The notes under the pieces were generated by a model. It saw only the letters and a list, made by a program, of their open reading frames with translations, was not told where the DNA came from and made no database searches. Position numbers and translations under genes: made by a program. From Halalkalibacter akibai JCM 9157 (lineage in GTDB: Bacteria; Bacillota; Bacilli; Bacillales; Bacillaceae_D), in NCBI RefSeq assembly GCF_000513135.1, contig NZ_BAUV01000028.1:1-59671 (forward strand): 59,671 nucleotides of DNA, in the 5' to 3' direction. Numbering within the stretch: the stretch's first letter is position 1; the number at the start of each line of letters is the position of its first letter. This document shows positions 9,660 to 19,034 of this stretch, one piece after another.

Positions 9660-11039
9660 ATGACAGAGCGAAGAATCGTCATCGCTGGTACAGGCAGTGG
9701 TGTAGGCAAGACGACTTTGACTATTGGATTAATGTCAGCCCTGCAAAAAAGAGGGTTATCTGTACAAGGTTTCAAATGTGGACCGGATTATATTGACCCG
9801 AGTTATCATACAGCTGTAACGGGTCGCGTTTCGAGAAATTTAGATAGTTGGATGCTGGAAAAAGAAACGGTATTGGATATTTTCAAACGTGGCAGTAAAG
9901 GTGCGGATGTATCAATTATTGAAGGCGTCATGGGCTTTTTTGATGGGAAGAACCCTAAAAATAATGAAGGTAGTACGGCGGATATAAGCATGATTACAGA
10001 AAGTCCTGTTATTTTAGTTGTAAACTGTGCAAGTATGGCAAGAAGTGCTGCAGCTATTGTAAAAGGATTTCAACTGTTAGCAGAAGGACCAAACATAGTG
10101 GGTGTAATTGCGAACAGAGTGGGTAGCGAAGGCCATTTTAAGATTGTTAAAACAGCGATTGAACAAGAATGCAAAGTACCCGTTATCGGGTACTTGAAGC
10201 GAGAACTTGATATTGAAATACCCGAAAGACATTTAGGATTAATCCCATCTATTGAAAGAGGAGAACTTGATCCTTTTTTTGATCAATTAGGAGACCTAGT
10301 AAGCAAGACAATTGATCTTGATCAGATTCTGGAGTTATCGGATGCAAGACCACTTTCCGCTGGTCATACAGAAAAATCTATATTTGAGAAAAAGAAAGAC
10401 AAGTTCGTTCGAATTGCAGTTGCAAAGGATGCAGCTTTTAATTTCTATTACCCTGAGAACTTAGAACTCTTACAGTCATATGGGGCCGAAATTGTATTCT
10501 TTTCACCACTGGCGAATGAGCCGCTTCCTGAAGACGTCGACGGACTCTATCTTGGCGGTGGATTTCCTGAAGAATATGCCCAACAACTTTCCGAAAATAA
10601 TGTTGTGAAGCAGTCCATTTCTACTGCCATTATAAACGATTTGCCGACGCTTGCAGAATGCGGAGGGTTTATGTATTTGACAGAATCTATTGAAACGACT
10701 GATCAGTCAGCTTTTCAGATGGTTGGTTTAATACCTGGACACGTTAAAATGCAGAAAAATCTTGCTGCTCTAGGGTATCGTGAAATTACCGGTCAGAGAG
10801 GTAACTTTCTTATTAGTGACATTGATAAAGCAAGAGGTCATGAGTTTCATTATTCTACTTTTCATTGTAACGAAGAAGTTCCATATGCATATGAAACAAA
10901 GGGCATGCGCGGGACAAAGCAAGAAGGCTATATGATCCACAATTTGATAGCAGGATATACGCATTTTCATTTTGCCTCATGTGCAAAAATGGTCGAAAAT
11001 TGGATTGATAAATGCAGCCAACGCAAAGAATGTTTATAA
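9660..11039 (+). CDS. cbiA: CbiA, cobyrinic acid a,c-diamide synthase
   Basis: Amidates the a and c side chains of cobyrinic acid using ATP and glutamine. The N-terminal half is a dethiobiotin-synthetase-like ATPase with P-loop AGTGSGVGKTTLT (residues 9-21) and the switch-like IIEGVMGFFDG. The C-terminal half is a class-I glutamine amidotransferase, with LYLGGGFPEEYA and the nucleophile Cys in LAECGGFMYL. The 459-residue length is usual. It has its own AGGAGGGG site and is followed by cobT after 20 bases. Confidence 0.95.
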   Translation: MTERRIVIAGTGSGVGKTTLTIGLMSALQKRGLSVQGFKCGPDYIDPSYHTAVTGRVSRNLDSWMLEKETVLDIFKRGSKGADVSIIEGVMGFFDGKNPKNNEGSTADISMITESPVILVVNCASMARSAAAIVKGFQLLAEGPNIVGVIANRVGSEGHFKIVKTAIEQECKVPVIGYLKRELDIEIPERHLGLIPSIERGELDPFFDQLGDLVSKTIDLDQILELSDARPLSAGHTEKSIFEKKKDKFVRIAVAKDAAFNFYYPENLELLQSYGAEIVFFSPLANEPLPEDVDGLYLGGGFPEEYAQQLSENNVVKQSISTAIINDLPTLAECGGFMYLTESIETTDQSAFQMVGLIPGHVKMQKNLAALGYREITGQRGNFLISDIDKARGHEFHYSTFHCNEEVPYAYETKGMRGTKQEGYMIHNLIAGYTHFHFASCAKMVENWIDKCSQRKECL

Positions 11040-11059
11040 CTTGAGGGAGGGATAGAAAG

Positions 11060-12118
11060 ATGATACAAGAAATGATATCCATTCCAGCTTTGAATCTAGA
11101 GATGAGACACAAAGTAAATAAGTATATAAATAGTCTAACAAAACCGCGTGGTAGTTTAGGGCGCTTAGAAGAGTTAGCGATTGAACTAGCTGTAATGAAA
11201 AATAATCCTTTTCCTACGATTACACCAGCTGGCATCCTCGTTTTTGCAGCTGATCACGGGATTGTAGCTGAAGGGGTATCTGCTTATCCGCAAGCTGTCA
11301 CAGCGCAAATGGTGAGAAACTTTTTAAATGGTGGTGCGGCCATAAATGTATTTAGTAGGCAAATAGAAGCTGACTTAAAAATTATTGATATCGGTGTAGC
11401 AACAGAGATTGAGCATCATCACCTAATTAGTGAAAAAGTACGATTTGGAACGGGGAATTTTCTCCACGAAGATGCAATGAGTCGTGAAGAAGCAGAGCAA
11501 GCCATTCACATAGGGTATTCCGAAGGGCTGAACATAATTAACCAGGGAGCAGAATCATTAATTCTTGGTGAAATGGGAATAGGGAATACAACTTCTAGTA
11601 GTGCTATATTAGCTGTTCTTAGCAATAAAAATATCAATTGTTTAATCGGATATGGAACAGGTATCTCATCTGAACAACTGCTTCATAAGGAAAGAGTTAT
11701 TAAGCAAGCGATCGCGAATAGAAAGCCTTCTTCAAAAGATCCTATTGATATTTTAGCTAAAATAGGAGGCTTGGAGATTGCTGGAATGGCAGGAGCTATG
11801 CTAGCAGCTGCGGAAAAGAGAGTTCCAATTCTTGTTGATGGATTTATTTGTACGACAGCTGCTTTGATAGCTAAGTTAATTGTGAACAATGTTGTTGACT
11901 ATATGATTCTTACCCATCATTCTACTGAGCCAGGACATGCTACTGCTATTAGTCTTCTAGGGAAAACACCAATTTTAAATTTAGGACTACACTTAGGAGA
12001 AGGCACAGGTGCTGCGATTGCTTTTCCTATTATGAGGTCGGCTACGTTAATGCTAAGTGAAATGGCTAATTTTACTTCTGCAGGTATATCTGAGAAAACG
12101 GAGAGAGTGAAAGTATGA
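11060..12118 (+). CDS. cobT: CobT, nicotinate-nucleotide-dimethylbenzimidazole phosphoribosyltransferase
   Basis: Converts 5,6-dimethylbenzimidazole and nicotinate mononucleotide to alpha-ribazole phosphate, activating the lower ligand. The 352-residue protein has KPRGSLGRLEELA near residue 35, the VFAADHGIVAEGVSAYP segment, EMGIGNTTSS, and a late FICTTAALIA region; all are family hallmarks. It is not in the core B. megaterium operon order that I recall, so its place here beside bluB groups lower-ligand synthesis with ring synthesis. It overlaps cobA by ATGA. Confidence 0.94.
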   Translation: MIQEMISIPALNLEMRHKVNKYINSLTKPRGSLGRLEELAIELAVMKNNPFPTITPAGILVFAADHGIVAEGVSAYPQAVTAQMVRNFLNGGAAINVFSRQIEADLKIIDIGVATEIEHHHLISEKVRFGTGNFLHEDAMSREEAEQAIHIGYSEGLNIINQGAESLILGEMGIGNTTSSSAILAVLSNKNINCLIGYGTGISSEQLLHKERVIKQAIANRKPSSKDPIDILAKIGGLEIAGMAGAMLAAAEKRVPILVDGFICTTAALIAKLIVNNVVDYMILTHHSTEPGHATAISLLGKTPILNLGLHLGEGTGAAIAFPIMRSATLMLSEMANFTSAGISEKTERVKV

Positions 12119-12909
12119 CTCAAAAAGGAAAGGTTTTTCTTGTTGGTGCAGGACCAGGAGATCCGAAGTTAATAACTGTTTATGGTCTCGAATGTATTCA
12201 AAAAGCTGATGTAATCGCTTATGATCGGTTGGTAAACAAAGAGCTTCTAAACCATGCAAAAAAAGAGGCAGAACTTGTTTACTGTGGAAAATCTCCTGGG
12301 AACCACATCCTTATTCAAGAAGAAATTAATCATTTACTAGTAACAAAGGCTCTTCAGGGAAAAATTGTGACAAGATTAAAAGGTGGCGACCCTTTTGTGT
12401 TTGGTAGGGGAGGAGAAGAAGCAGAGGTGTTAGCAAAGGCACAGATTTCATATGAAATTGTTCCTGGTATCACCTCTGGAATTGCTGCGCCTGCTTATGC
12501 TGGAATTCCAGTTACACACCGGGATTTTGGTACATCATTTACAATGATTACAGGAACTGGACGAGCCGGTAATGGAGAAGATGCTGTAAATTGGAAAGCC
12601 ATTGTACAAGGAAGCGACACAATCGCTTTTTATATGGGAACTCGTAATTTAGCTCATATTTGTCAGCAACTGATTGAAAATGGGAAAGACTCTAGCACTT
12701 TAGTTGCTGTTATTCAGGAAGGGACTACCAATCACCAGAAAACCGTTACAGGAACATTAGAAACCATTGCGCGAATTGTAGCGAAAGCAGAAATAACGCA
12801 TCCGGCGATGATTATTGTTGGAAACATTGTGCAGTTAAGAGAGAAGCTAAATTGGTTTGAAGAAAAAGGAGAGAATGCAGATGAGTGTCATAGAGTTACT
12901 ACATTCTAG
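12115..12909 (+). CDS. cobA: CobA/CysG(A), uroporphyrinogen-III C-methyltransferase
   Basis: Makes precorrin-2 from uroporphyrinogen III by two SAM-dependent methylations at C2 and C7, the branch point toward sirohaem and B12. The 264-residue protein carries VGAGPGDPKLITVYG, the VTRLKGGDPFVFGRGGEE signature and a VPGITSGIA loop. No precorrin-2 dehydrogenase domain is fused, so the oxidation to sirohydrochlorin must be done by an enzyme encoded elsewhere. It overlaps the nitroreductase-like cbiY gene by 29 bases. Confidence 0.94.
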   Translation: MTQKGKVFLVGAGPGDPKLITVYGLECIQKADVIAYDRLVNKELLNHAKKEAELVYCGKSPGNHILIQEEINHLLVTKALQGKIVTRLKGGDPFVFGRGGEEAEVLAKAQISYEIVPGITSGIAAPAYAGIPVTHRDFGTSFTMITGTGRAGNGEDAVNWKAIVQGSDTIAFYMGTRNLAHICQQLIENGKDSSTLVAVIQEGTTNHQKTVTGTLETIARIVAKAEITHPAMIIVGNIVQLREKLNWFEEKGENADECHRVTTF

Positions 12910-13447
12910 AAGAGCTATTCGAAATTATCAACCTCGGGAAGTAGAAAAAGAGAAAATTGAACAGTTATTAAGTGTAGCTACTCTTGCACCTAATGACAGA
13001 TTGCGAGAGCCTTGGAGCTTTTACGTGATTCAAGGAGAGGCAAAGAAAAGGTTTGAACAAGTTGCTCTTGACTTCTTACAAGAGCGCTTCCCAACAAAGC
13101 CAAAACTTATTGATAGTTCAATTGAGGTTGTTAAAAATACGCCAGTTATTATTATGGTGACAGCTGATATTGTCTCAAATGAAGCTGATACTAAAGATAA
13201 TGAATATGCGGTTTGTTGCGCGATTCATTCGATGTGGCTAGCGGCTCGTGAGTTGGAGCTTGGCTTTGTTTGGAGAACAAGAGGGGTCGGCCTTGTACAT
13301 GATCAGCGTTCCCATGAGTTTATCGGTTCTCCTGAAGGAAAAAAGATGGTCGGAACGATCTTTTTAGGTTATCCAGACCTATCAGAGACAGAAGGAACTA
13401 AGGTGAAAAAACGTACTTCTTTTGAAGAGAAAACCTTTTGGCTTTAA
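12881..13447 (+). CDS. cbiY: Nitroreductase-family flavoprotein, CbiY-like
   Basis: A 188-residue FMN-dependent nitroreductase-fold protein beginning SVIELLHSRRAIRNY, with the FMN-binding SRRAIRNY turn, TLAPNDRLREPWSF and a VGTIFLGYP strand. In the B. megaterium cobalamin operon a protein of this family, CbiY, occupies the same position. Its exact reaction is not established; reduction of a corrin cobalt or a flavin-linked step is possible. ATG 12881 has AAAGGAGAG about 8 bases upstream; an in-frame ATG at 12857 is also available. The gene lies within the 3' end of cobA. Confidence 0.8.
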   Translation: MSVIELLHSRRAIRNYQPREVEKEKIEQLLSVATLAPNDRLREPWSFYVIQGEAKKRFEQVALDFLQERFPTKPKLIDSSIEVVKNTPVIIMVTADIVSNEADTKDNEYAVCCAIHSMWLAARELELGFVWRTRGVGLVHDQRSHEFIGSPEGKKMVGTIFLGYPDLSETEGTKVKKRTSFEEKTFWL

Positions 13448-13539
13448 CGTTAAGCTAAGGTACTAAACAGCAAGAATCAATTTTAGTAGAGAACACAGCT
13501 ATGTCGATCGAGCCTTGCTAGATGTTTGGAGGAATAACG

Positions 13540-14188
13540 ATGTTTTCACAAGAAGAGAAAGATGCTTTTTACAAAGTTTTATACAAAAGGCGAGATATTC
13601 GAACCTTTTTTACCAAATTTGGTTCCAGATCAAGCGCTTCAAAATATTCTTCAAGCAGCTCACCATGCGCCATCAGTGGGATTTATGCAACCTTGGAATT
13701 TTATTGTGATTGATTCAATCGAAATTAAAGAACGTTTAGCTTGGGCTGCAGATAAGGAAAAAAGAGCGCTTGCCATTCATTATGAAAATGAGGCGGATAA
13801 AAAACAGCACTTTTTACAATTGAAAATTGAAGGAATAAAAGAAGCCCCTTACACGATTTGCGTGACTTGTGATCCGACAAGAGGAGGTTCTCATGTATTA
13901 GGAAGAAATTCAATCCCAGAAACGGATGCTCTATCAACTGCATGTGCGATTCAAAACATGTGGTTAGCGGCTTGTGCCGAAGGTCTAGCACTTGGCTGGG
14001 TTAGTTTTTATAAAAAGCAGGATATTCGTGACATCTTGGAGATTCCTCCTTATATCGATCCAATTGCGCTCCTAAGTATTGGTTACACGAAAGACTATCC
14101 AGATCAACCAATCTTAGAAACATCTAATTGGGAAAAAAGGAGAGATGTCTTTGACCTCTTATACAGGAATAGTTGGGGTCATACATAA
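13540..14188 (+). pseudogene. bluB: BluB, 5,6-dimethylbenzimidazole synthase, frameshifted
   Basis: BluB cuts FMNH2 with oxygen to make the B12 lower ligand. The reading frame starts at ATG 13540 (RBS GGAGG at 13527) and gives KRRDIRTF. It then needs a +1 shift at the six-T run 13606-13611 to continue as LPNLVPDQALQNIL and HHAPSVGFMQPWNF, the BluB FMN-binding signature. Removing one T restores one uninterrupted ~215-residue protein to 14188. All later family motifs are intact, including SVGFMQPW and AWLAACAEGLALGWVS-like segments. Either a consensus error, a very recent mutation or transcriptional slippage explains this. Note that BluB needs oxygen although the ring pathway here is the anaerobic type. 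Confidence 0.88.
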
Positions 14189-14213
14189 AGAACAGAAATT
14201 TTGGAGGTTGCAG

Positions 14214-15746
14214 ATGAAAAAAACACAGAAAAATTTTTTAGTCATGTTTCTTATTTCTCTTTTTTTACTGACAGCATGCGGGATATCAGATGCATCACAT
14301 CAAGAAGGAGCAAAAGAAACGTTGACGGTGGCATTCCCGTGGAGTCCGCCTGGGCTTGATCCTCATCAGTCAGGTCGGAATAGTTGGGATGTGATGCGTT
14401 CTGGTGCAGGGGAGACGTTAATTAAATTAGATGATATGTTGCAACCAGTTTCTTGGCTTGCTAAAAGTTGGGAACAAGAGGATGAGAATACTTGGCTCTT
14501 TACAATTCAAGAAAATGTTTTGTTTCATAATGCCACGAAGCTCGATGCAGAAGCTGTAAAGATTTCACTTGAACGATCAATCGAGCTCAATCCACGTGCA
14601 AATGATTTATTATTAATTGACACGATCGAAGTACTAGATGAACACAAGTTGAAAATGACAACAGTTCAGAGTAATTCAGCGTTAATCTCCCATTTAGCTG
14701 ATCCTTCTTTTATTATTGTTGATGTCAAGACTATTGATGACAAGGATGCGTATCCCGCTCTTACAGGGGCTTTTTCTTTTAAATCATTTATTAAAGATGA
14801 GTCGTTAACCGTAGAACGGTTTGATAACTATTGGGGAGAGAAGGCTTTACTAACTGAGGTAACTTTCAACTTTATTTCTGATGGAAACACAAGGTTAATG
14901 TCTCTTCAATCAGGAGATGCAGATATTGCCATTGATATCCCGGTAGATGGGATTTCGTTAATTGAGCAAAGTTCACAGTTGGAAATCGTAACAGCTCCTT
15001 CATTAAGAACTCATCTTGTCCTTTATAACATGAATTCTCCTCTACTTGAGAAAGTTGAGTACAGAAAAATGATTGACCAAGCGATTCCACGAACGGATAT
15101 GGTTGATTCAATTATGAATGGCTATGGCACTGTAGCTAATAGTGCTTTTTCAGATGTCCTGCCTTTTGGGAAAATAGCTGATCCTGCGTCTATCCAATCA
15201 GTTGAAACCATTATGATTCAGAACGACTGGGAGAAAAATGAACAAGGTATTTGGGAAAAGGAAGACCGAATTTTTGAAGTAACAATGTTAACATTCCCGC
15301 AAAGACCAGAGCTTTCTGTGATGGCAGAAATCATTCAAGCAGAATTAGCACAAGAAGGTATCAAAGTTAATATTCGTCAAGTGGAGAGTATAGATGATGC
15401 GTTAGCACAAGAGGATTGGGATCTCTCTATGTACAGCATGCTAACGGCACATACGGGAGATCCGCAGTATTTCTTAAATATCTTTTACCGTGAGAACAGC
15501 TCTTCAAATGTTAGTAACTATATATCGAAGTCACTTGAGGGCGTGATTGACCAATTAAATCGAACATCGGATCCAGATGAACGGATTGAATTAGCTTTCG
15601 AGGCACAAACGATCATTCAAGACGATGTTCCTCAGTCATTTGTTGTACATCCTGAAACGATTTTCGGAATAAATAAAAACGTAGATGAGTTCTCAGCCCA
15701 TCCGATTGAGTATTACTATATCCACCCGAAAATTACGATCAAGTAG
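14214..15746 (+). CDS. Extracellular solute-binding lipoprotein, nickel/oligopeptide type (SBP family 5)
   Basis: A 510-residue lipoprotein anchored outside the membrane. The signal peptide is MKKTQKNFLVMFL..., with lipobox LTAC giving a lipid-modified Cys near residue 22. The mature part has the SBP_bac_5 core, including AGETLIKLDD and TWLFTIQENVLFHN. It leads a five-gene ABC transporter set inside the cobalamin cluster, so cobalt or a metal-chelate uptake role resembling NikA/CntA is likely; the substrate cannot be read from sequence. TTTGGAGGTTG sets ATG 14214; upstream in-frame starts overlap bluB. Confidence 0.8.
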   Translation: MKKTQKNFLVMFLISLFLLTACGISDASHQEGAKETLTVAFPWSPPGLDPHQSGRNSWDVMRSGAGETLIKLDDMLQPVSWLAKSWEQEDENTWLFTIQENVLFHNATKLDAEAVKISLERSIELNPRANDLLLIDTIEVLDEHKLKMTTVQSNSALISHLADPSFIIVDVKTIDDKDAYPALTGAFSFKSFIKDESLTVERFDNYWGEKALLTEVTFNFISDGNTRLMSLQSGDADIAIDIPVDGISLIEQSSQLEIVTAPSLRTHLVLYNMNSPLLEKVEYRKMIDQAIPRTDMVDSIMNGYGTVANSAFSDVLPFGKIADPASIQSVETIMIQNDWEKNEQGIWEKEDRIFEVTMLTFPQRPELSVMAEIIQAELAQEGIKVNIRQVESIDDALAQEDWDLSMYSMLTAHTGDPQYFLNIFYRENSSSNVSNYISKSLEGVIDQLNRTSDPDERIELAFEAQTIIQDDVPQSFVVHPETIFGINKNVDEFSAHPIEYYYIHPKITIK

Positions 15747-15762
15747 TGGAGAGGAAGGTACG

Positions 15763-16695
15763 ATGCTTCGTTTTTGCCTAGAGCGTATTTTTCACTTGAT
15801 TTTAATCGTTTTTATTTTATCAACACTAACATTTATACTTTTAAGAATATCACCTGGTGATCCAGCTCTTATCATGTTAACCGCACACGGAATGCCTGCT
15901 TCTTTGGAAGTCCTCTTGTCTGTGCGTGAAGAACTTGGGTTAACGGATTCAATCTGGATTCAATATGGTCAATGGTTAAAAAGCCTTGCGTTAGGGCAAT
16001 GGGGAAATTCATATGTTTCAAAAGAACCCGTTCTAACAGAGCTTATAAAAAGATTACCCGCAACACTTGAATTGGCAGTCGCTGGTTTAGTTGTTATGAC
16101 CTTTATGACATTACTAATCGGTATTAGTTCAGCCATTTGGGCAGAAGGCTGGTTGAACCGTTTCAGTAAGCTTTTAGCTTTGCTAGGTTCGGCGATTCCT
16201 AGTTTTTGGCTTGCATTTCTCTTGATCTACTTTTTTTCAGTGCGCTATGGTTTTTTTCCAACGACTGGACGAGGGAGCTGGCGCCATCTAGTATTGCCTG
16301 CTCTTACACTAGGAATCGGAATGAGTGCGGTGTACGCAAGGGTCCTACGAGCGAATATGCTTGAATTATTGAATCGAAATTTTGTCAAAGCAGCAAAAGC
16401 AAGAGGGCTATCTACTAGCCGTATTCTCATCTTCCACCTGTTTAAGCATGCCTTTCTTCCGATTTTAACAATGATCGGGACAAGCTTTGCTTTCATGCTT
16501 GGCGGAAGTATTATTGTAGAAACAATTTTCTCATGGCCCGGATTGGGCAGATATGTCATTCAAGCCATTTTGCAGAGAGATTACCCTGTTATCCAAGGCT
16601 ATGTTATTTTCGCTTCACTTTTATTTTTCTTTATTCATTTTCTCGTTGATCTTATTTATGGGTGGTTAGATCCGCGATTAAGAATAACGGACTGA
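15763..16695 (+). CDS. ABC transporter permease, NikB/DppB-like
   Basis: An integral membrane permease of 310 residues with about six hydrophobic segments. It begins LRFCLERIFHLILIVFI and includes the family motif RISPGDPA. The cytoplasmic EAA loop reads VKAARARGLS-like (here VKAAKARGLSTSRI, about residues 204-217), which contacts the ATPases. The start at 15763 follows GAGGAAGG. The stop overlaps a possible ATG of the next permease. It is the first permease of the NikABCDE-like set. Confidence 0.85.
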   Translation: MLRFCLERIFHLILIVFILSTLTFILLRISPGDPALIMLTAHGMPASLEVLLSVREELGLTDSIWIQYGQWLKSLALGQWGNSYVSKEPVLTELIKRLPATLELAVAGLVVMTFMTLLIGISSAIWAEGWLNRFSKLLALLGSAIPSFWLAFLLIYFFSVRYGFFPTTGRGSWRHLVLPALTLGIGMSAVYARVLRANMLELLNRNFVKAAKARGLSTSRILIFHLFKHAFLPILTMIGTSFAFMLGGSIIVETIFSWPGLGRYVIQAILQRDYPVIQGYVIFASLLFFFIHFLVDLIYGWLDPRLRITD

Positions 16696-16706
16696 TGGAG
16701 TTGATC

Positions 16707-17523
16707 ATGTTGAACATCATTTCAAAACGTTTTAGTGCTGCTAACGTGGCTGGGATGATCCTGGTTATTGGAATCATTCTCGTTGGTCTTTTGGCACCAT
16801 CGTTAGCTCCTCATGATCCATTATCCATTCATGTGGCGAATAGATACATCCGCCAACTTGGTCTTATCCGTTTGGCACCGATCATTTAGGACGTTGTATT
16901 CTATCAAGATTGATGTACGGCATCCGAACAACCGTCACGACTGCTTTTCTAATTATGACTATGACTTTAATCATTAGTATGCCAATTGGCTGATAACAGG
17001 ATATAAGCGAGGCCGTTCCGATCATTTTATGATGCGTATGGTAGATGGCACTCTTGCATTACCTGACATGATCTTAACCATCGCAATTGTTGGTATTTTA
17101 GGGCCTGGTTATTTTCATATGATACTAGCAATTGTAATCGTTCGTTGGGCAAATTATGTTCGTTTTATTCGAAGTTTAGTGTTAAAAACAACAAAGGAAG
17201 AGTTTATTCTTACCGCACGAATCTCAGGAAATTCACATGGCAGAATTCTTAAAAATTATATTTTCCCTTTTATTGCTTCCCCCATTCTTATATTCGGTGC
17301 GTTAGATATGGGAAGAATCGTCCTGTTACTTTCCGGTATTTCCTTTTTAGGACTAGGAGCTCAGCCTCCTACACCTGAATGGGGCGTAATGTTGCATGAC
17401 GCTACGGCATATTTTCAAATTGCCCCACATGTGATGATTTTCCCAGGTCTGGCGATCGCGACTTTTGTGTTAGGATGTCAGCTGATTAGTGAACGGAGGA
17501 AAAGTAATGATACGTGGGTGTAA
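16707..17523 (+). pseudogene. ABC transporter permease, NikC/DppC-like, two frameshifts
   Basis: The second permease is broken into three frames. Frame one gives LLAPSLAPHDPLSIHVANRY. After the bases at 16850-16851 the coding frame moves to PPTWSYPFGTDHLGR, the expected HPxGTDxxGR motif of this family; one added C there restores it. A second one-base loss at about 16991 (GGCTG where GGCTTG is expected) precedes KRGRSDHFMMRMVDG and the rest, which contains the EAA loop region ILTARISGNSHGRI. Both repairs give a normal ~273-residue permease. If real, the shifts disable the transporter although its other four genes are intact. Confidence 0.85.
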
Positions 17524-18298
17524 TAAGAGTACAAAGGTTAATCAAGCACCATTATTACAAATTAAACAACTAGAATTATCATACGCTGATGCTAATAACA
17601 GCGTTCCTATTGTTCGAAACTTATCGCTTGAACTTTATCCAGGTGAAATTGTGGCACTTGTTGGCCCAAGTGGATGTGGAAAAAGCATGACGGCCCAAGC
17701 CATCGTTGGTTTACTAGATTCAGCGGTTAAGGTGACAAGTGGTTCGATTTTTTATAAAGATGTTGATGTTTGTATGTATACAAATAAACAAATGCAAGTA
17801 CTTCGTCGTGATGAAATTGCTTTTTTCATTCAACAGTCATTAAATGGTTTAAATCCCATTCGTACCGTCAGAAAACAAATGACAGAAACTCTCTTGAATC
17901 AAAAAAAATGGAATAAGAAAGAAATGGAACTCTACCTACATACACTTTTACAACAAGTAGGATTTTTAGACCCTGAATCTATTCTTACTGCTTATCCGTT
18001 TGAGTTAAGCGGAGGTATGCAGCAGAGAGTGTTACTAGCGATGATGATAAGTTTGCAACCTAGACTATTAATCGCGGATGAACCAACTACGGCTCTTGAT
18101 GTTATTAATCGAAATAAGGTGTTGAAGTTACTAAAAAAAATACAGCAAGAACAGCAATTAACGATATTACTCATCTCACATGATAAACAAAGCGTTAATC
18201 AAATAGCTGATCGGGTGATTCAGATGGAAACAGGGGGGATTGCTTGTGAGCCTACTTCAACTTTGCAATGTGTCGAAGGATTATCCCGTCAAAGCTAG
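17507..18298 (+). CDS. ABC transporter ATPase, NikD/DppD-like
   Basis: A 263-residue cytoplasmic ATPase of the nickel/oligopeptide class. Walker A is GPSGCGKSM (near residue 51), the Q loop is FFIQQS, the signature is LSGGMQQRV, and Walker B is LLIADEPTTALD, followed by the switch His in LLISHD. Start ATG 17507 has CGGAGGA at a good distance and overlaps the preceding permease frame by 17 bases. The 3' end overlaps the next ATPase by about 50 bases. Confidence 0.87.
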   Translation: MIRGCNKSTKVNQAPLLQIKQLELSYADANNSVPIVRNLSLELYPGEIVALVGPSGCGKSMTAQAIVGLLDSAVKVTSGSIFYKDVDVCMYTNKQMQVLRRDEIAFFIQQSLNGLNPIRTVRKQMTETLLNQKKWNKKEMELYLHTLLQQVGFLDPESILTAYPFELSGGMQQRVLLAMMISLQPRLLIADEPTTALDVINRNKVLKLLKKIQQEQQLTILLISHDKQSVNQIADRVIQMETGGIACEPTSTLQCVEGLSRQS

Positions 18299-19025
18299 GA
18301 AAAGAAGCTGGATAAAACGTAGTCCTCTAAAAGTTATTAACGAAGTAAGTTTAACAATAGATAAAGGTGAGTGTATCGGCCTTGTAGGGGAGAGTGGCAG
18401 TGGAAAGAGTACGTTAGCGAAACTCATAATGAAACTCGAACCTTTAACATCAGGTGAAATCTTTCTAGAATCTCAAGCAATAAGTGGAAAAAAATACAAG
18501 GATATAGAATTTTATAGACGAGTCCAATTAGTATTACAAGACTCCTCTTCTGCCTTACATCCAAAAATGAATGTAAAAGAAAGCTTGCTGGAACCAATTC
18601 AAAATTATTTTCCTAGCGAGAAAGCAAACTGGATAGACATGTTAACTAGAGTAGTAGAGTTAGTAGGTCTTGATGCTAGTTACTTAACAAGATATCCACA
18701 CCAATTAAGTGGCGGTCAAAAACAAAGAGTTTGTATTGCCAAAGCACTAGCTGTTCAACCCCAAGTGATCATTTTTGATGAATCAATAGCTAGTTTAGAC
18801 TCAGATTCACAAGATTTGATAATCAAAATGTTGAAAGCGATACAACAAAAAGAACAAATTTCTTACCTGTTTATTACCCATGATCTCCAATCAACGAAAG
18901 ATTTTTGTAATCGCATAGCTGTGATGTATAAAGGAGAGATAGTCGAAGAACTTACACACTGGGATACGGAGCAGGTAAAACATTCATATACTCGTTCTTT
19001 AATAGAAGCACTTATAAAAGTTTAG
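18246..19025 (+). CDS. ABC transporter ATPase, NikE/DppF-like
   Basis: Second ATPase of the transporter, about 259 residues. It has Walker A GESGSGKST, Q loop LVLQDS, signature LSGGQKQRV, Walker B VIIFDESIASLD and switch LFITHDL. The DppF/NikE class normally has DEP.SALD; here it is DESIASLD, a conservative variation. Start is uncertain: GTG 18246 lies 7 bases after a run of six G, whereas TTG 18240 lies almost on it. It ends ten bases before btuR. Confidence 0.85.
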   Translation: MSLLQLCNVSKDYPVKARKRSWIKRSPLKVINEVSLTIDKGECIGLVGESGSGKSTLAKLIMKLEPLTSGEIFLESQAISGKKYKDIEFYRRVQLVLQDSSSALHPKMNVKESLLEPIQNYFPSEKANWIDMLTRVVELVGLDASYLTRYPHQLSGGQKQRVCIAKALAVQPQVIIFDESIASLDSDSQDLIIKMLKAIQQKEQISYLFITHDLQSTKDFCNRIAVMYKGEIVEELTHWDTEQVKHSYTRSLIEALIKV

Positions 19026-19034
19026 GAGGTTACT

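Noticed and set aside
13600-13615. Programmed frameshifting in bluB
   Set aside because: No stimulatory hairpin or upstream Shine-Dalgarno-like stimulator is evident, and no such mechanism is known for this family; error, mutation or slippage is simpler.
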